Positions 22,041 through 31,770 of a stretch of DNA of 64,000 bases are shown here, piece by piece. Positions within the stretch are counted from its first letter, which is position 1; each line of letters begins with the position of its first letter. A program made the translations under genes and the position numbers. Below the pieces are notes generated by a model that saw only the letters and a program-made list of their open reading frames with translations, was not told where the DNA came from and did no database searches. The stretch comes from Paracidovorax wautersii (lineage in GTDB: Bacteria; Pseudomonadota; Gammaproteobacteria; Burkholderiales; Burkholderiaceae_C), in NCBI RefSeq assembly GCF_900113035.1, contig NZ_FONX01000002.1:186001-250000 (forward strand), given 5' to 3'.

Positions 22041-22865
22041 TCAGGCTGAGGGTGTCCCCACGGCCTCGTCCGGCAGCGCATCGCCCGCCGCCAGCGCACG
22101 CAGCCGCCGGTGCTCGTCGCCATCCCAATGCGGCGGCAGCTGATGCTTGGCCTGCAGATAGTGGTGGGTGAAGACATCCAGATACGCCTCCAGCACGCGG
22201 GCGGCGCGGGTCTCGCCCGCCAGTTCCAGGCACAGCGCCGCCACCTCCGACGTGCAGAAATGGTCGCCCCGCGTGGAGCGCCGCAGCCGGTAGCGCGAGA
22301 GCTGGCCCGACTCCAGGCTCAGCACCGGCAGGTTGTCGAGATAGGGGCTCTTGCGGAACATCTTGCGCGCCTCGGGCCAGGTGGCGTCCAGCAGCACGAA
22401 GAGCGGGCGCTTGGGGGCAGCGGCCGGTGCGCCCTGTGCCGTCTGTGCGACGGGGGCTGTCGCCGGCGCCAGCAGCTGGGTGACCACGCGCCGCGGATCG
22501 ACGAACTCGCCCGGAAAGACTACATACGGCTGCCACTGCGGATCGCGCAGCAGCGCCAGCAGGCCCGGGTCCACCTGCGTGCGCGCCCAGCCGAAGGCGA
22601 AGGTGTCGGCCACCACATCGGCGATCAGCCAGCCGGTATTGCTGGGCTTGAGCGGCTCGATGTCGGCCATCAGCAGGCACATGCCCGCATCCACCGGCAC
22701 CTGCGGCCGCGCTGCGCACAGGCAGTGGCTGGGCTGCAGCCGGCAGCCCGGGCAGCGCTCGCCCCGGGGCCCGCCCCGGGCCAGGAACGGCTTGGCGCTG
22801 CGGGCGAGGCGGGCGGTGCGCAGGCGGGAGACGGCGTGGGGGGAGGGGGGAATGGGCGAATGCAT
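22041..22865 (-). CDS. tapT: DTW-domain tRNA-uridine aminocarboxypropyltransferase
   Basis: Encodes 274 residues. A Cys cluster CPGCRLQPSHCLC (Cys38, 41, 48, 50) is followed by the DTW-superfamily motif LLDATWPEARKMFR (Asp160-Trp163) and the segment LSRYRLRRSTRGDHFCTSE. These are features of TapT (formerly YfiP), which uses SAM to install acp3U at position 47 of tRNAs. An Ala/Pro-rich insert of about 20 residues at 133-152 is not typical. It is monocistronic beside the MITE-like repeat. Confidence 0.85.
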   Translation of the reverse strand: MHSPIPPSPHAVSRLRTARLARSAKPFLARGGPRGERCPGCRLQPSHCLCAARPQVPVDAGMCLLMADIEPLKPSNTGWLIADVVADTFAFGWARTQVDPGLLALLRDPQWQPYVVFPGEFVDPRRVVTQLLAPATAPVAQTAQGAPAAAPKRPLFVLLDATWPEARKMFRKSPYLDNLPVLSLESGQLSRYRLRRSTRGDHFCTSEVAALCLELAGETRAARVLEAYLDVFTHHYLQAKHQLPPHWDGDEHRRLRALAAGDALPDEAVGTPSA

Positions 22866-22930
22866 CGGGGCCGCGATTGTGACTGAGGACTCCCTTCGCC
22901 GGCTTGGCTGTTGCGGCCCTTGTCCCCGGC

Positions 22931-23788
22931 TTACGGCGGGTTGCCGAAATCCAGTTCCATCTGCTGTGCGGGCATTGCGGGATTGAGCTGGCGTGCGCGC
23001 AATTCGCGGGCACTCTTACAGCGAAGTGCCGAAACGCCGAGGAAGTACATACTTCCCAAGGCGATCAGGCCGATCAGGAGCAGGCTGGTACGTTGCTCAA
23101 ACAAGGCTTTGCGCAAGAACTCCTTGAATTCCGGTGCGGCCAGCAGTTCGCACACCACAGCCGTGTCTTCAGGATTGAAGGAAATGCGTTGGGCTGCGGC
23201 TCGGGGATCTGCGCAGTCTGCACGCGTCAGGCTGGGACCGTAAAAGGGAGGCCACAAGCTACTTACCGTCGATTCCGAGGCTAGAAACGGTTGGCCGCTG
23301 CTCTTGATCGAGAGCAGGGTGCTGGAAACCGTCATCAGTTGAAGGGCGGCGATCCCCGCTAGGAGCAGCAGCATCGCGCTGCAGCCCCAGACGCGTCCCG
23401 CCCACTTGAGGTATCGCTCACCCGCCTTGATCCTTCTCGTACGTGGGTCAAAGTATTCTCCGCATTCGCGCAACGTGCCTAAATCCACATCGCGCGATCG
23501 GCACCACTCCATCAATTCACGTGCTTCGCGTATCGAGCGAACGGCCGGGCCTACGAAGATCCGGAAAGCACCGAGATCAGTCTGCTCTTCGATGAATCGG
23601 CGGATGTCCGGGTCGGTGATCTCTCCTTTGCCGTGCGTCACCCGCCAAATGCGTTGCCGCAGCACATGCCAGGATTCGGTGCGCCACATCACCCACCCGA
23701 ACAGGGCCGCAATGCCCAATGGCAAGAGCACTGGCAGCGCCGTTACCAGCCCGTTCGGGTTGACCAAAGCAAGCGCCGTGTTGTCCAT
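22931..23788 (-). CDS. Hypothetical membrane protein, lower GC than neighbours
   Basis: Encodes 285 residues that I do not recognise. Three hydrophobic segments are visible: about 14-34 (TALPVLLPLGIAALFGWVMW), 138-158 (GCSAMLLLLAGIAALQLM) and 238-256 (LLLIGLIALGSMYFLGVSA). Between the first two is a charged cytoplasmic-type region and between the last two a probable periplasmic loop with two Cys (ADCADP, VVCELL), which could form a disulfide. Codon choice is noticeably less GC-biased than in neighbouring genes, suggesting recent acquisition. It stands alone between tapT and a methyltransferase gene. Confidence 0.7.
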   Translation of the reverse strand: MDNTALALVNPNGLVTALPVLLPLGIAALFGWVMWRTESWHVLRQRIWRVTHGKGEITDPDIRRFIEEQTDLGAFRIFVGPAVRSIREARELMEWCRSRDVDLGTLRECGEYFDPRTRRIKAGERYLKWAGRVWGCSAMLLLLAGIAALQLMTVSSTLLSIKSSGQPFLASESTVSSLWPPFYGPSLTRADCADPRAAAQRISFNPEDTAVVCELLAAPEFKEFLRKALFEQRTSLLLIGLIALGSMYFLGVSALRCKSARELRARQLNPAMPAQQMELDFGNPP

Positions 23789-23853
23789 CCCTGCCCCTCC
23801 TCACACTGTCGTTGTTCTCTTTCTATCTTGCCGTGCCAGCGGCAGCCAGTGCC

Positions 23854-24459
23854 CTAGCGGCTGACATGCTCCAGCTCAAACAGCGGCACCTCCGCCTCCC
23901 GGCTCAGCCATAGCCCGCCGCCCAGCTCCACGAAATGCTCGCGCAGGCCGCTGCGGTAGAGCTCGGCGCTGTGGCGGAAAACGCGGCCGTCGGTCAGGTC
24001 CTCGTCGATGATGCCCTGCTCATAGTCCTCGCGCGACACCGCCTCGATGTAGAGCGCGCCGTGGCACAGGCGGCCCAGGTTGCGCAGCGCGGCCTGCAGG
24101 TCGGGCTCGCTCAGGTAGGGCAGCACGCCCTGGCAGATCACGAAGTCGAACGGCTCGGGCGCCGCATAGTCCACCACTGAGCCCTGCTGCCAGCCGAAGC
24201 GCTCGCACAGGTAGGGGCTGAACTCCACGCCCCGGTAGCGGGCGGCCGGGATGTGCTTTTCCACGATGCCCTTCCACAGCCCGATGCCGCAGCCCACGTC
24301 CAGCACGCGCAGCACCGGCACCCGCAGGTAGTGCAGGTAGCTGCACACGAACGCGCCCAGCCGCTCCATGTGGGCCGGGTCCACCACGCTGGTCTTCTTG
24401 TCGAAATAAAAGCGCTGGTAATAGGCCGCGTCGAAGGTGCTGGGGCTGGCGGATTGCAA
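23854..24459 (-). CDS. Class I SAM-dependent methyltransferase
   Basis: Encodes 201 residues. SAM-binding motif I is VLRVLDVGCGIGLWKGI (about 48-64), the acidic residue at the end of strand 2 is in YRGVEFSPYL, and motif IV is FDFVICQGVLPYL. The N-terminus AYYQRFYFDKKTSVVDP is seen in a group of uncharacterised bacterial methyltransferases. The acceptor is unknown. It is preceded by a hairpin-containing repeat that separates it from the VOC gene. Confidence 0.85.
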   Translation of the reverse strand: MQSASPSTFDAAYYQRFYFDKKTSVVDPAHMERLGAFVCSYLHYLRVPVLRVLDVGCGIGLWKGIVEKHIPAARYRGVEFSPYLCERFGWQQGSVVDYAAPEPFDFVICQGVLPYLSEPDLQAALRNLGRLCHGALYIEAVSREDYEQGIIDEDLTDGRVFRHSAELYRSGLREHFVELGGGLWLSREAEVPLFELEHVSR

Positions 24460-24512
24460 TGCGGGTTCCTTGGTGGGGTGGAGAGATGAAAGGTTGGAAG
24501 CGGAATCACCCG

Positions 24513-24550
24513 CCAGCGCCCGAAGGATGGGCGCTGGCAGCTATCAAAAG
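24513..24550. repeat. Intergenic repeat with perfect hairpin (Comamonadaceae-type)
   Basis: A perfect 9-bp stem CCAGCGCCC/GGGCGCTGG with a 7-base loop is followed by CAGCTATCAAAA. The order (CAGCGC, loop, GCGCTGGCAGCTATCAAAA) matches the family-wide intergenic repeat. It may double as a transcription barrier after the VOC gene, but no T-run follows the stem. Confidence 0.6.
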
Positions 24551-24574
24551 CGAAGCAAAAGGCCGTGAGCTATC

Positions 24575-24958
24575 TCACGCCTGCTGCGGCCGGAAGAGGG
24601 CGCAGAGCTTGTTGCCGTCCGGGTCGCGCAGATAGGCCAGATAGATCTGGCCGCCGCCGAATTCGCGCCAGCCCGGCGGGTCTTCGCAGGTCGTGCCGCC
24701 GTGGGCCACGCCGGCGGCGTGGAAGGCGTCGGCCTGCTCGGGCGAATCCATGGTGAAGCCGATGGTGCTGCCGTTGCCGTGCGTGGCCGGCTCGCCGTTG
24801 ATGGGCAGCGTGATGCCGAACAGGCCCGTGGGGCTGCGGTAGAAGAACCGGCTTTTGTTGGCAACGCCGGGCCCGACGCCCAGGGTGCCCAGCAGGGCGT
24901 CGTAGAAACGCTTGGAACGTTCGAGGTCCGCGACGCCGACCATGACATGGCTGAACAT
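24575..24958 (-). CDS. VOC family protein (glyoxalase/bleomycin-resistance fold)
   Basis: Encodes 127 residues. The pattern MFSHVMVGVADLERSKRFYD at the N-terminus, the central IGFTMDSPEQADAFHAA and the C-terminal YLAYLRDPDGNKLCALF are the paired beta-alpha-beta modules of the vicinal oxygen chelate fold. Metal ligands are expected at His4 and in the C-terminal strand. The reaction is not predictable. It is divergent from the Fic gene. Confidence 0.88.
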   Translation of the reverse strand: MFSHVMVGVADLERSKRFYDALLGTLGVGPGVANKSRFFYRSPTGLFGITLPINGEPATHGNGSTIGFTMDSPEQADAFHAAGVAHGGTTCEDPPGWREFGGGQIYLAYLRDPDGNKLCALFRPQQA

Positions 24959-25070
24959 GAGGTGCTATCTCCGTGGGTAGTAGGAAGGTGGGAAAGAAGG
25001 AAAACCGGCCCGGGTGGGCCGGGCTGGGGATATTAGCCGGGCGCCGGCACGGGGCCTGTCTCGCAAGGGC

Positions 25071-25133
25071 TGCGGTGAATGCGGGGCTTATTCGCCGCAT
25101 TTTTTGCGGTGAATGCGCCGCATAATCACCGCA
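25071..25133. promoter_or_regulatory. Double inverted-repeat operator overlapping the fic promoter and start
   Basis: Two tandem 29-base inverted repeats each have 10-base arms and a 9-base centre: TGCGGTGAAT/ATTCGCCGCA (25071-25099) and TGCGGTGAAT/AATCACCGCA (25105-25133). The repeats are spaced 34 bases apart. The second contains a CATAAT -10-like hexamer and its last base is the first base of the fic ATG, so a bound protein would block both transcription and translation start. The Fic protein itself carries a C-terminal winged helix, so autoregulation is the obvious hypothesis. Confidence 0.7.
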
Positions 25134-26263
25134 TGTGGTCAGACAAAGCCCCCCGCCGCCGCACCTGCCTCTGGCAACGCGCCGACTGGCCGCAGTGGCG
25201 GTTCGATGCCGCCGCGCTGGCCGCATCCCTGGCCGAAGTCCACCGCGCCCAGGGCCACCTGGCCGGCCGCATGGCTGGCGTAGGCCTGGCGCAGCGCGAC
25301 CAGGCCACCTTGCAGGCGCTGACGCAAGAGGTCATCACCACCAGCGCCATCGAAGGCGAAGCGCTCAGCCATGAGGCCGTGCGCTCGTCCATCGCGCGCC
25401 GCCTGGGCGTGGACATCGGTGCGCTGGCCCCTGCCGACCGGCATGTGGACGGTGTGGTGGACATGGTGCTGGATGCCACCCAGCGCTTTGCCGAGCCGCT
25501 GACGGCCGAACGCCTCTTCGGCTGGCATGCAGCGCTTTTCCCCACCAGCTACAGCGGCCGCCTGCGTATCCAGACCGGCGCCTGGCGCAACGATGCCGCA
25601 GGGCCCATGCAGGTCGTCTCCGGCCCCATCGGGCGCGAGACAGTGCATTACGAAGCACCACCCGCTGCCCGCCTGCCCGCGCAAGCCGCCGCTTTCCTCG
25701 ACTGGTTCAACCACCCCTCGCCCCAGGGCGATCCCCTCGTGCATGCCGGGCTGGCGCATCTGTGGCTGGTCGCGCTGCACCCTTTCGACGACGGCAACGG
25801 CCGCATCAGCCGCGCCGTGGGCGACATGGCCCTGGCCCGTGCCGAAGGCAGCGCCCAGCGCTTCTACAGCCTGAGCGCGCAGATCCAGCGCGAACGCAAG
25901 CACTACTACGAACAGCTGGAAACCACCCAGCGCGGCACGCTCGACGTCACGCCCTGGCTGGCCTGGTTCCTGGGCTGCCTGCTGCGCGCCGTACAGGGCG
26001 CCGATGGCCTGGTGGCCGACGTGCTGGCCAAGGCGCAGTTCTGGCAGCGCTGGGCGGATGCGCCCATGAATGCCAGGCAGACCCTGGTGCTGAACCGTGT
26101 GCTGGACGGAATGGAGGGGAAGCTGAACAACGCCAAGTGGGCAGCCCTTGCCAAATGCTCATCGGACACCGCGCTGCGGGACATCAACGATCTGGTGATC
26201 CGGGGCGTGCTGGTGCGGCTGGAAGGCGGCGGCCGCAATGTGGCCTATGCGCTGGTTCCATGA
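25133..26263 (+). CDS. Fic family protein (AMPylase-type) with C-terminal winged helix
   Basis: Encodes 376 residues. The N-terminal region is DUF4172-like and contains an inhibitory helix motif TSAIEGE (about 70-76) that clamps the active site in auto-inhibited Fic proteins. The catalytic loop HPFDDGNGRISR begins at His216 and matches the HxFx(D/E)GNGRxxR consensus for transfer of AMP (or another nucleotide) to target hydroxyls. The last 45 residues (LNNAKWAALAKCSSDTALRD, then INDLVIRGVLVRL and GGGR) form a winged HTH. The start is set by the operator overlap and by the Trp-rich opening MWSDKAPRRR. Targets are unknown. Confidence 0.9.
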   Translation: MWSDKAPRRRTCLWQRADWPQWRFDAAALAASLAEVHRAQGHLAGRMAGVGLAQRDQATLQALTQEVITTSAIEGEALSHEAVRSSIARRLGVDIGALAPADRHVDGVVDMVLDATQRFAEPLTAERLFGWHAALFPTSYSGRLRIQTGAWRNDAAGPMQVVSGPIGRETVHYEAPPAARLPAQAAAFLDWFNHPSPQGDPLVHAGLAHLWLVALHPFDDGNGRISRAVGDMALARAEGSAQRFYSLSAQIQRERKHYYEQLETTQRGTLDVTPWLAWFLGCLLRAVQGADGLVADVLAKAQFWQRWADAPMNARQTLVLNRVLDGMEGKLNNAKWAALAKCSSDTALRDINDLVIRGVLVRLEGGGRNVAYALVP

Positions 26264-26385
26264 GGCCCGGCACTGACCGATCAGGCAATGTCGGCGGTCG
26301 TCGATGAAGTGCAGGCCGGCCGCGGCCCGCAGCCTTTGGCAGACAGAATATTGCTCACCGCAGCATCCACCCCGCCCCCACCACC

Positions 26386-27624
26386 ATGCGCATCCTCCAC
26401 ACCTCCGACTGGCATCTCGGCCAGCATTTCATGGGCAAGAGCCGGCAGGCGGAGCACGCCGCCCTGATCGACTGGTTGCTGGCGCAAGTCGATGCGCACG
26501 CCGTGGACGCCGTGCTCATCGCGGGAGACATCTTCGACACCGGCACGCCGCCCAGCTATGCGCGCGAGCTGTACAGCGATCTGGTCGTGGGGCTGCACCG
26601 CGCCGGGGTCGCGCTGCTGCTGCTGGGCGGAAACCACGATTCGGTGGCGACCTTGGGCGAAAGCCGTTCCCTGCTGGCCGTGCTGAGCACGACGGTCGTC
26701 GGCGCGGTCGGCAACCCGGCGGACCATGTCGTCGTGCTGCCCCGGCGGGGTGGCAACGGCGAGGCCGGTTGCGTGGTCTGCGCCGTGCCGTTCCTGCGCC
26801 CGCGCGACGTGCTGCAAAGCCAGGCCGGACAGAGCGCGCAGGAAAGGCAGCAGGCGCTGCAACGGGCGATCCAGGCCTATTACCAGGGGGTCCATGAGGC
26901 GGCGCGCGATCGGCAGGCGCAATTGCAGGAGACGCTGGGCCGGCCCATCCCGCTCATCGCCACGGGCCACCTCACGACGGTGGGCGCCAGCAGCAACGAG
27001 TCGGTGCGCGAGATCTATGTGGGTTCGCTGGACGCCTTCCCCACGGCCGCCTTCCCGCCCGTGGACTACATCGCGCTGGGGCATATCCACAAGCCACAGC
27101 AGGTCGGTGGCCTGAACCACATCCGCTACTGCGGCTCGCCGATCCCGCTGGGATTCGACGAGGCCCGGCAGCAGAAGGAAGTGCTGCTGGTGGACCTGGC
27201 CGGCGACGGCAGCGCCCAGGTCACGCCCCTGGCCGTGCCCAGGTTCCAGGCCCTGGTGTCCGTCAGCGGCAACCTGGCTGAACTGCAAGGTGCCATCGCC
27301 GCAGCTGCCACGCAAGGCACCGCAGAGCAGCCCGTGTGGCTGGAGGTGACGGTGGCGGAGGACGACTACCTGCAAGACCTGCCTGCCCGCATCGGCGCCA
27401 TGGCGCAGGGCCTTCCTGTGGAGGTGCTACGAGTGCGCCGCCAACGGGCGAGCGCACTGGCCGCGATAGCCGGCAGCGCCATGGAGACGCTGGATGAGCT
27501 CAGCCCCGACGACGTGTTCGCCCGGCGCCTGGCGCTGGAACAGCTGGAATCCGGCACGCAGGAAGCCCTGCGGCAGCGCTATGCAGAAGTGGTCAGCGGC
27601 ATCACGGAAGGCACCGCCGCATGA
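26386..27624 (+). CDS. sbcD: Exonuclease subunit SbcD (Mre11-type nuclease)
   Basis: Encodes 412 residues, the normal length. Phosphoesterase motifs are complete: HTSDWHLG (Asp8, His10), GDIFD (Asp48), GNHD (Asn83, His84), GHLTT and [11 protein letters not shown]. SbcD with SbcC cleaves hairpins, cruciforms and protein-blocked DNA ends. It overlaps sbcC by ATGA, so the subunits are translated together. The leader has an AGAATATT -10-like element about 40 bases upstream. Confidence 0.95.
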   Translation: MRILHTSDWHLGQHFMGKSRQAEHAALIDWLLAQVDAHAVDAVLIAGDIFDTGTPPSYARELYSDLVVGLHRAGVALLLLGGNHDSVATLGESRSLLAVLSTTVVGAVGNPADHVVVLPRRGGNGEAGCVVCAVPFLRPRDVLQSQAGQSAQERQQALQRAIQAYYQGVHEAARDRQAQLQETLGRPIPLIATGHLTTVGASSNESVREIYVGSLDAFPTAAFPPVDYIALGHIHKPQQVGGLNHIRYCGSPIPLGFDEARQQKEVLLVDLAGDGSAQVTPLAVPRFQALVSVSGNLAELQGAIAAAATQGTAEQPVWLEVTVAEDDYLQDLPARIGAMAQGLPVEVLRVRRQRASALAAIAGSAMETLDELSPDDVFARRLALEQLESGTQEALRQRYAEVVSGITEGTAA

Positions 27625-30600
27625 AGATTCTGAAGCTGCGCCTGAAGAACCTGAATTCGCTCAAGGGCGAGTGGGCGATCGACTTCACCCAGCCCCCCTT
27701 TACGGACAACAGCCTCTTCGCCATCACCGGCCCCATGGGGGCGGGCAAGTCCACGCTGCTGGACGCCATCTGCCTGGCGCTCTACCACCAGACGCCGCGC
27801 CTTGCCAGCGTCTCCAAGACGGCCAACGACATCATGACGCGCCACACCGCCGATTGCCTCGCCGAGGTGGAGTTCGAGGTGAAGGGCGCCGTGTACCGCG
27901 CCTTCTGGAGCCAGCGCCGGGCGCGCGACAAGGTGGACGGCGCCTTGCAAGACCCGAGGGTGGAGCTGGCCCAGGTGGATCCGGCCACCGGCCTGGGCAC
28001 CATCCTCAGCAGCCAGAGCAGCGACAAGCTGCGGCGCGTGGCCGGCATCACCGGGCTGGACTTCGGCCGCTTCACCCGCTCCATGCTGCTGGCGCAAGGC
28101 CAGTTCGCTGCCTTCCTGAACGCCAGCGCCAATGACCGGGCCGAGCTGCTGGAAGAACTGACGGGCACCGAGATCTACGGCGAAATCTCCCGCAAGGTGT
28201 TCGATCGGGCCCGCGACGCCCGGCAGCAACTCGACCAGCTCAAGGCCCGCGCCGATGGTGTGGAGCTGCTGCCCGCAGAGCGCATCGCAGCCATGCAGGA
28301 AGAGATGCAGGCCTGGACGCAGGCGCTGGAGGACGTGCAGGCCGCCCATGCCACCACCGCCGGCCACCGCCAATGGCATATCGATCTGGCGCGCGCGGCG
28401 CAAGGCGTTCAGGACGCGGAGGCCGGCCAGCAGCAGGCCCTGGCCGCACTGCAGGCCGCAGCGTCTGAACTGCAACGTCTGGCCGACAGCGAACCCGCGC
28501 AACACCTGCGCGCGCCGCATACCGCCTGGCAGCAGGCGCAGGGGGCCTGCCGCGCCAGCGAAGCGCTGCTGGCCGACCTGCACACGCAGCACGCGCGCGA
28601 ATCCGCAGCCCACGCCCAGCAGCACCACCGCGCCGCCTGGCTGGCACGCCGCGTGGCGGATGCCGCGCAGACCGAGCTGGCGCAGACCGAAGCAGCGCAG
28701 CAACGCCACGCCGACTACTGCACCGCCCACCCGCAGCACGCCCACCTGGGCGAGCGCCTGGGTGCATGGCGGCAACAGTTGTCGCATCACCACGGCCTGC
28801 AAGGCCGGCTGGCCGAGCAAAGCACGGCGCTGCAGGCGCTGCAGGACGACATGGCCCTGCGCACCGGCCACATCACCACCCAACGCGCGGCGGCGGATGC
28901 AGCCACGCAGGCCCGGTCGGCTGCGGCTGCGGCACTGGCGGCGGCCCAGGCGGAGCAGCGCCAACGGCTGGGCGGCCAACCCCTGGCCGCGCTGCGCGAG
29001 CGCTGGCAACACGCCCAGGGGCAGGTGGCGGCCTGGCGGCAGATCGAACAGCTGGGGCAGCAGCGCCGTGACCTGGCCGGCCAGCACATCGCGCTGGCTG
29101 CCGAGGTGCAGCGCGTGGAAGCCGACGTGGCCCGGCAGGAGGCCGCCCGCCAGACCCTGCGCGGCCAGTACGCCACCGTCAAGGAACAGGTGGCCGACAA
29201 GCAGAAGCTGCTGGAGCAGGAGCGCCGCATCCAGAGCCTGGACGCGCACCGCCACGCCCTGCAGCCTGGCGAGCCCTGCCCGCTGTGCGGCGCCACGGCG
29301 CACCCTGCCATCGACGCCTACCAGGCGCTGGACGTGTCGGCCACCGCGGCGGCCCTGCAGCAGAAGGAAACCGAACTGGAGACGCTGAGGGCCCAAGGCC
29401 AGGCGGTCGCAGAGTCGCTGGCCGCCAGCAAGGCCCAGCTGGCCGCCCGCAAGGAGCAGCAGGTGCAATCCGAGCGGCACCAAGCGGACTGGCAGGCCCG
29501 GTGGGCCACGACCACCGCGCAGCTGGCCGCCCCTGCTGCACTGGATACCGAGGATTGGCGCCACGCGGAGACGCTGGCCGTCCGACTGCAATCGGCCACG
29601 GACGCGCTGGCACAGCTGGCGAGCGCCTTGCAGCACGCAGAAGCGGGTGAGCTGCAAATGCAGCAGGCGACGGTCGCGCTCAGGGACGCGGACCAAGCCG
29701 TGCAGAACGCCACGCACCAGCTGGCGCTGCAGGAGCAGGCCGCCCAGGAAGCGCAGGCCCGCCATGCCACGCTGTCGCAAGCGGTGGGCGCGGCCCAGAC
29801 AGAACTCGCCACGCTGGAGTCGCGCCTGCGCACCGATATCGAAGCAGCCGGCTACACCCTGCCGGGCGACCACGCCCCCTGGCTGCAGGCGCGTGAAGCC
29901 GAATGGCAACGCTGGCGCCATACCCAGGCGGAGCTGCAGACGCTGGCGCACGCCACCACGCGCCTGCAGGCACAGCGCGATGCGTCCGAAGCCCAGGCCC
30001 GACGCTGGGCCGAGCGCTGCGCGGAATGGCTCGCAGGCGCAGAAGGCGTGTCCCAGGCGCCTGCGCACCCCGAAGACCTCGCGGGCCAAGACGCATCCAC
30101 TGCACTGACCGAGGCCGTGCAGGCCATCGACCGCATGCAGCGCACCCTGGCCGAACTGGAAGGCCGCCAGTCCCAGGCGCAGGCCACGCAGGCCCAGCAC
30201 AGGGCCGCCTTGGAAGAAGCCACTGCCGCCTGGCTCGCCGCGCTGCAGGCCAGCCCCTTCGCCGATCTGGCCGCCTTCGAGGCCGCCTTGCTGCCGGAAC
30301 CCGAGCGCCAGCGCCTGGCCCAGCAGCGCGACGCCTTGCACGGCGCCCAGCAACGCGCCGACGCCCTGCTGCAGGCCGCGAAGGACCGCCACGCACGGTT
30401 GCAGGACCAGGCGCCGACCCCGCATTCCCTCGACGACCTGAGCGCCCGCCTGGCCGAGCTGGAAGCACAGCGCACCGCCTTCAGCGAACAGATCGGCGCC
30501 CACCGCGCGCTGCTGGCGCAAGACGCCCAGCTGCGCAGCAACCAGCAAGCCCTGTTCGCGCAGATCGCCAGCCAGACGGCGGAGACGGACCTGTGGCAAC

Positions 30601-31088
30601 GGCTGGACAGCCTGATCGGCTCCGCCAAGGGCGACAAGTTCCGCAAGTTCGCCCAGGGCCTCACGCTCGACCATCTGCTGCAGCTGGCGAACCAGCACCT
30701 GAACCGCCTGCACGGCCGCTACCTGCTGCGCCGCAAATCCACCGGCGAGCTGGAACTGGAAATCGTGGACGCCTGGCAAGGCGACGTGGCCCGCGACACG
30801 CGCACCCTGTCGGGCGGCGAAGGCTTTCTGGTCAGCCTGGCGCTCGCGCTGGCGCTATCGGACCTGGTGAGCCACAAGACCTCCATCGATTCGCTGTTCC
30901 TCGACGAAGGGTTTGGTTCATTGGACGGCGACACCCTGGAGGTGGCGCTCACGGCGCTGGATTCACTCAACGCCAGCGGCAAGATGATCGGGATCATCAG
31001 CCATGTGGAGGCGTTGAAGGAGCGGATACCGGCGCAGATTCGGGTGGTGAAGGGCGGGGGCGTGGGGTATTCGCGGTTGGTGGTGTAG
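27621..31088 (+). CDS. sbcC: Exonuclease subunit SbcC (Rad50-type ATPase)
   Basis: Encodes 1155 residues. Walker A is [14 protein letters not shown] (about 37-50). Two very long Ala/Gln/Glu/Arg-rich coiled coils flank a zinc hook EPCPLCG (Cys552/Cys555). The ABC signature [17 protein letters not shown] and Walker [13 protein letters not shown] lie near the C-terminus. The ATPase drives the SbcD nuclease and the zinc hook dimerises the complex. The coupling with sbcD is the standard operon. Confidence 0.95.
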   Translation: MKILKLRLKNLNSLKGEWAIDFTQPPFTDNSLFAITGPMGAGKSTLLDAICLALYHQTPRLASVSKTANDIMTRHTADCLAEVEFEVKGAVYRAFWSQRRARDKVDGALQDPRVELAQVDPATGLGTILSSQSSDKLRRVAGITGLDFGRFTRSMLLAQGQFAAFLNASANDRAELLEELTGTEIYGEISRKVFDRARDARQQLDQLKARADGVELLPAERIAAMQEEMQAWTQALEDVQAAHATTAGHRQWHIDLARAAQGVQDAEAGQQQALAALQAAASELQRLADSEPAQHLRAPHTAWQQAQGACRASEALLADLHTQHARESAAHAQQHHRAAWLARRVADAAQTELAQTEAAQQRHADYCTAHPQHAHLGERLGAWRQQLSHHHGLQGRLAEQSTALQALQDDMALRTGHITTQRAAADAATQARSAAAAALAAAQAEQRQRLGGQPLAALRERWQHAQGQVAAWRQIEQLGQQRRDLAGQHIALAAEVQRVEADVARQEAARQTLRGQYATVKEQVADKQKLLEQERRIQSLDAHRHALQPGEPCPLCGATAHPAIDAYQALDVSATAAALQQKETELETLRAQGQAVAESLAASKAQLAARKEQQVQSERHQADWQARWATTTAQLAAPAALDTEDWRHAETLAVRLQSATDALAQLASALQHAEAGELQMQQATVALRDADQAVQNATHQLALQEQAAQEAQARHATLSQAVGAAQTELATLESRLRTDIEAAGYTLPGDHAPWLQAREAEWQRWRHTQAELQTLAHATTRLQAQRDASEAQARRWAERCAEWLAGAEGVSQAPAHPEDLAGQDASTALTEAVQAIDRMQRTLAELEGRQSQAQATQAQHRAALEEATAAWLAALQASPFADLAAFEAALLPEPERQRLAQQRDALHGAQQRADALLQAAKDRHARLQDQAPTPHSLDDLSARLAELEAQRTAFSEQIGAHRALLAQDAQLRSNQQALFAQIASQTAETDLWQRLDSLIGSAKGDKFRKFAQGLTLDHLLQLANQHLNRLHGRYLLRRKSTGELELEIVDAWQGDVARDTRTLSGGEGFLVSLALALALSDLVSHKTSIDSLFLDEGFGSLDGDTLEVALTALDSLNASGKMIGIISHVEALKERIPAQIRVVKGGGVGYSRLVV

Positions 31089-31101
31089 GCGGCTGCCCTC
31101 G

Positions 31102-31725
31102 CTACGCCACCGCAAGCGCCAGATTGCGTCGTGCCTGCGCCTCGTAGCGCTCCCGGAAATGCGCCGTGCCGTAGATGTACGGGCGTGCCAGGAACGATTG
31201 CAGCACGGCCTTGCGCTTCATGCGATAGATGATGCCGGGCACCCAGCGGTATTCGGCGCGCACCTGCCGGTCGTATTCCGCAAAGCGCTCGGGCGCGGCG
31301 CCCAGGATGGCGAGGTCGATATCCACCAGCAACTGCTGGTCGGGCTCGTCGGCGGCAGGCTCCGCCGCGCCGTGCTGCGTCGCCATGATGAGCCGCTCCA
31401 CGCGGCTTTGCACGGCCACATCCGCGCCCACTGCCTGCAGCACGCGGACGGCCCAGTCCGCGCTCAGGCGCTCGTTGGAAGCGCCTTTGACGTCATAGAC
31501 CGCATCGTGGAACCACAGCGCGAGGGCGACCTCGCCGGGGTGCCGCGCCTGATCGCGGACGGTGGCGAAGTGGGCCAGGCATTCGCTTAGGTGCTGCAGT
31601 GAGTGGTAGTGCCGCTGGGGCTCCTGGTAGGCGGCGATGAGCTGCTCATGCAGGCCTGGGGGTGGTGGCAGGGACAGGTCGATCCAGGCGCGGTGCCAGG
31701 AGGTTTCCAGGTCGGTCATGGGCAT
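31102..31725 (-). CDS. HD-superfamily metal-dependent hydrolase
   Basis: Encodes 207 residues from the MPMTDLETSW start; a Met two codons later and one further upstream are possible. Motifs HYHSLQHLSECL, LWFHDAVYD and ASNERLSADWA belong to the predicted HD-like phosphohydrolase group (COG4339). The His and Asp residues of LWFHD should bind the metal. The substrate is unknown. It is convergent with sbcC and lies downstream of an acetyltransferase gene on the same strand. Confidence 0.8.
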   Translation of the reverse strand: MPMTDLETSWHRAWIDLSLPPPPGLHEQLIAAYQEPQRHYHSLQHLSECLAHFATVRDQARHPGEVALALWFHDAVYDVKGASNERLSADWAVRVLQAVGADVAVQSRVERLIMATQHGAAEPAADEPDQQLLVDIDLAILGAAPERFAEYDRQVRAEYRWVPGIIYRMKRKAVLQSFLARPYIYGTAHFRERYEAQARRNLALAVA

Positions 31726-31770
31726 GTCCAAGTCGAGGATATGAGCGGTATTGCGCCACGCCACGGCCAC

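Noticed and set aside
25133-26263. Fic/antitoxin pair
   Set aside because: No small FiTA-type antitoxin gene is adjacent and the inhibitory motif is inside the Fic protein itself.
27579-30779. Minus-strand open frame of about 1066 codons opposite sbcC
   Set aside because: Low-complexity Leu/Gly/Arg/Gln composition with no motif; caused by the codon bias of the coiled-coil gene.
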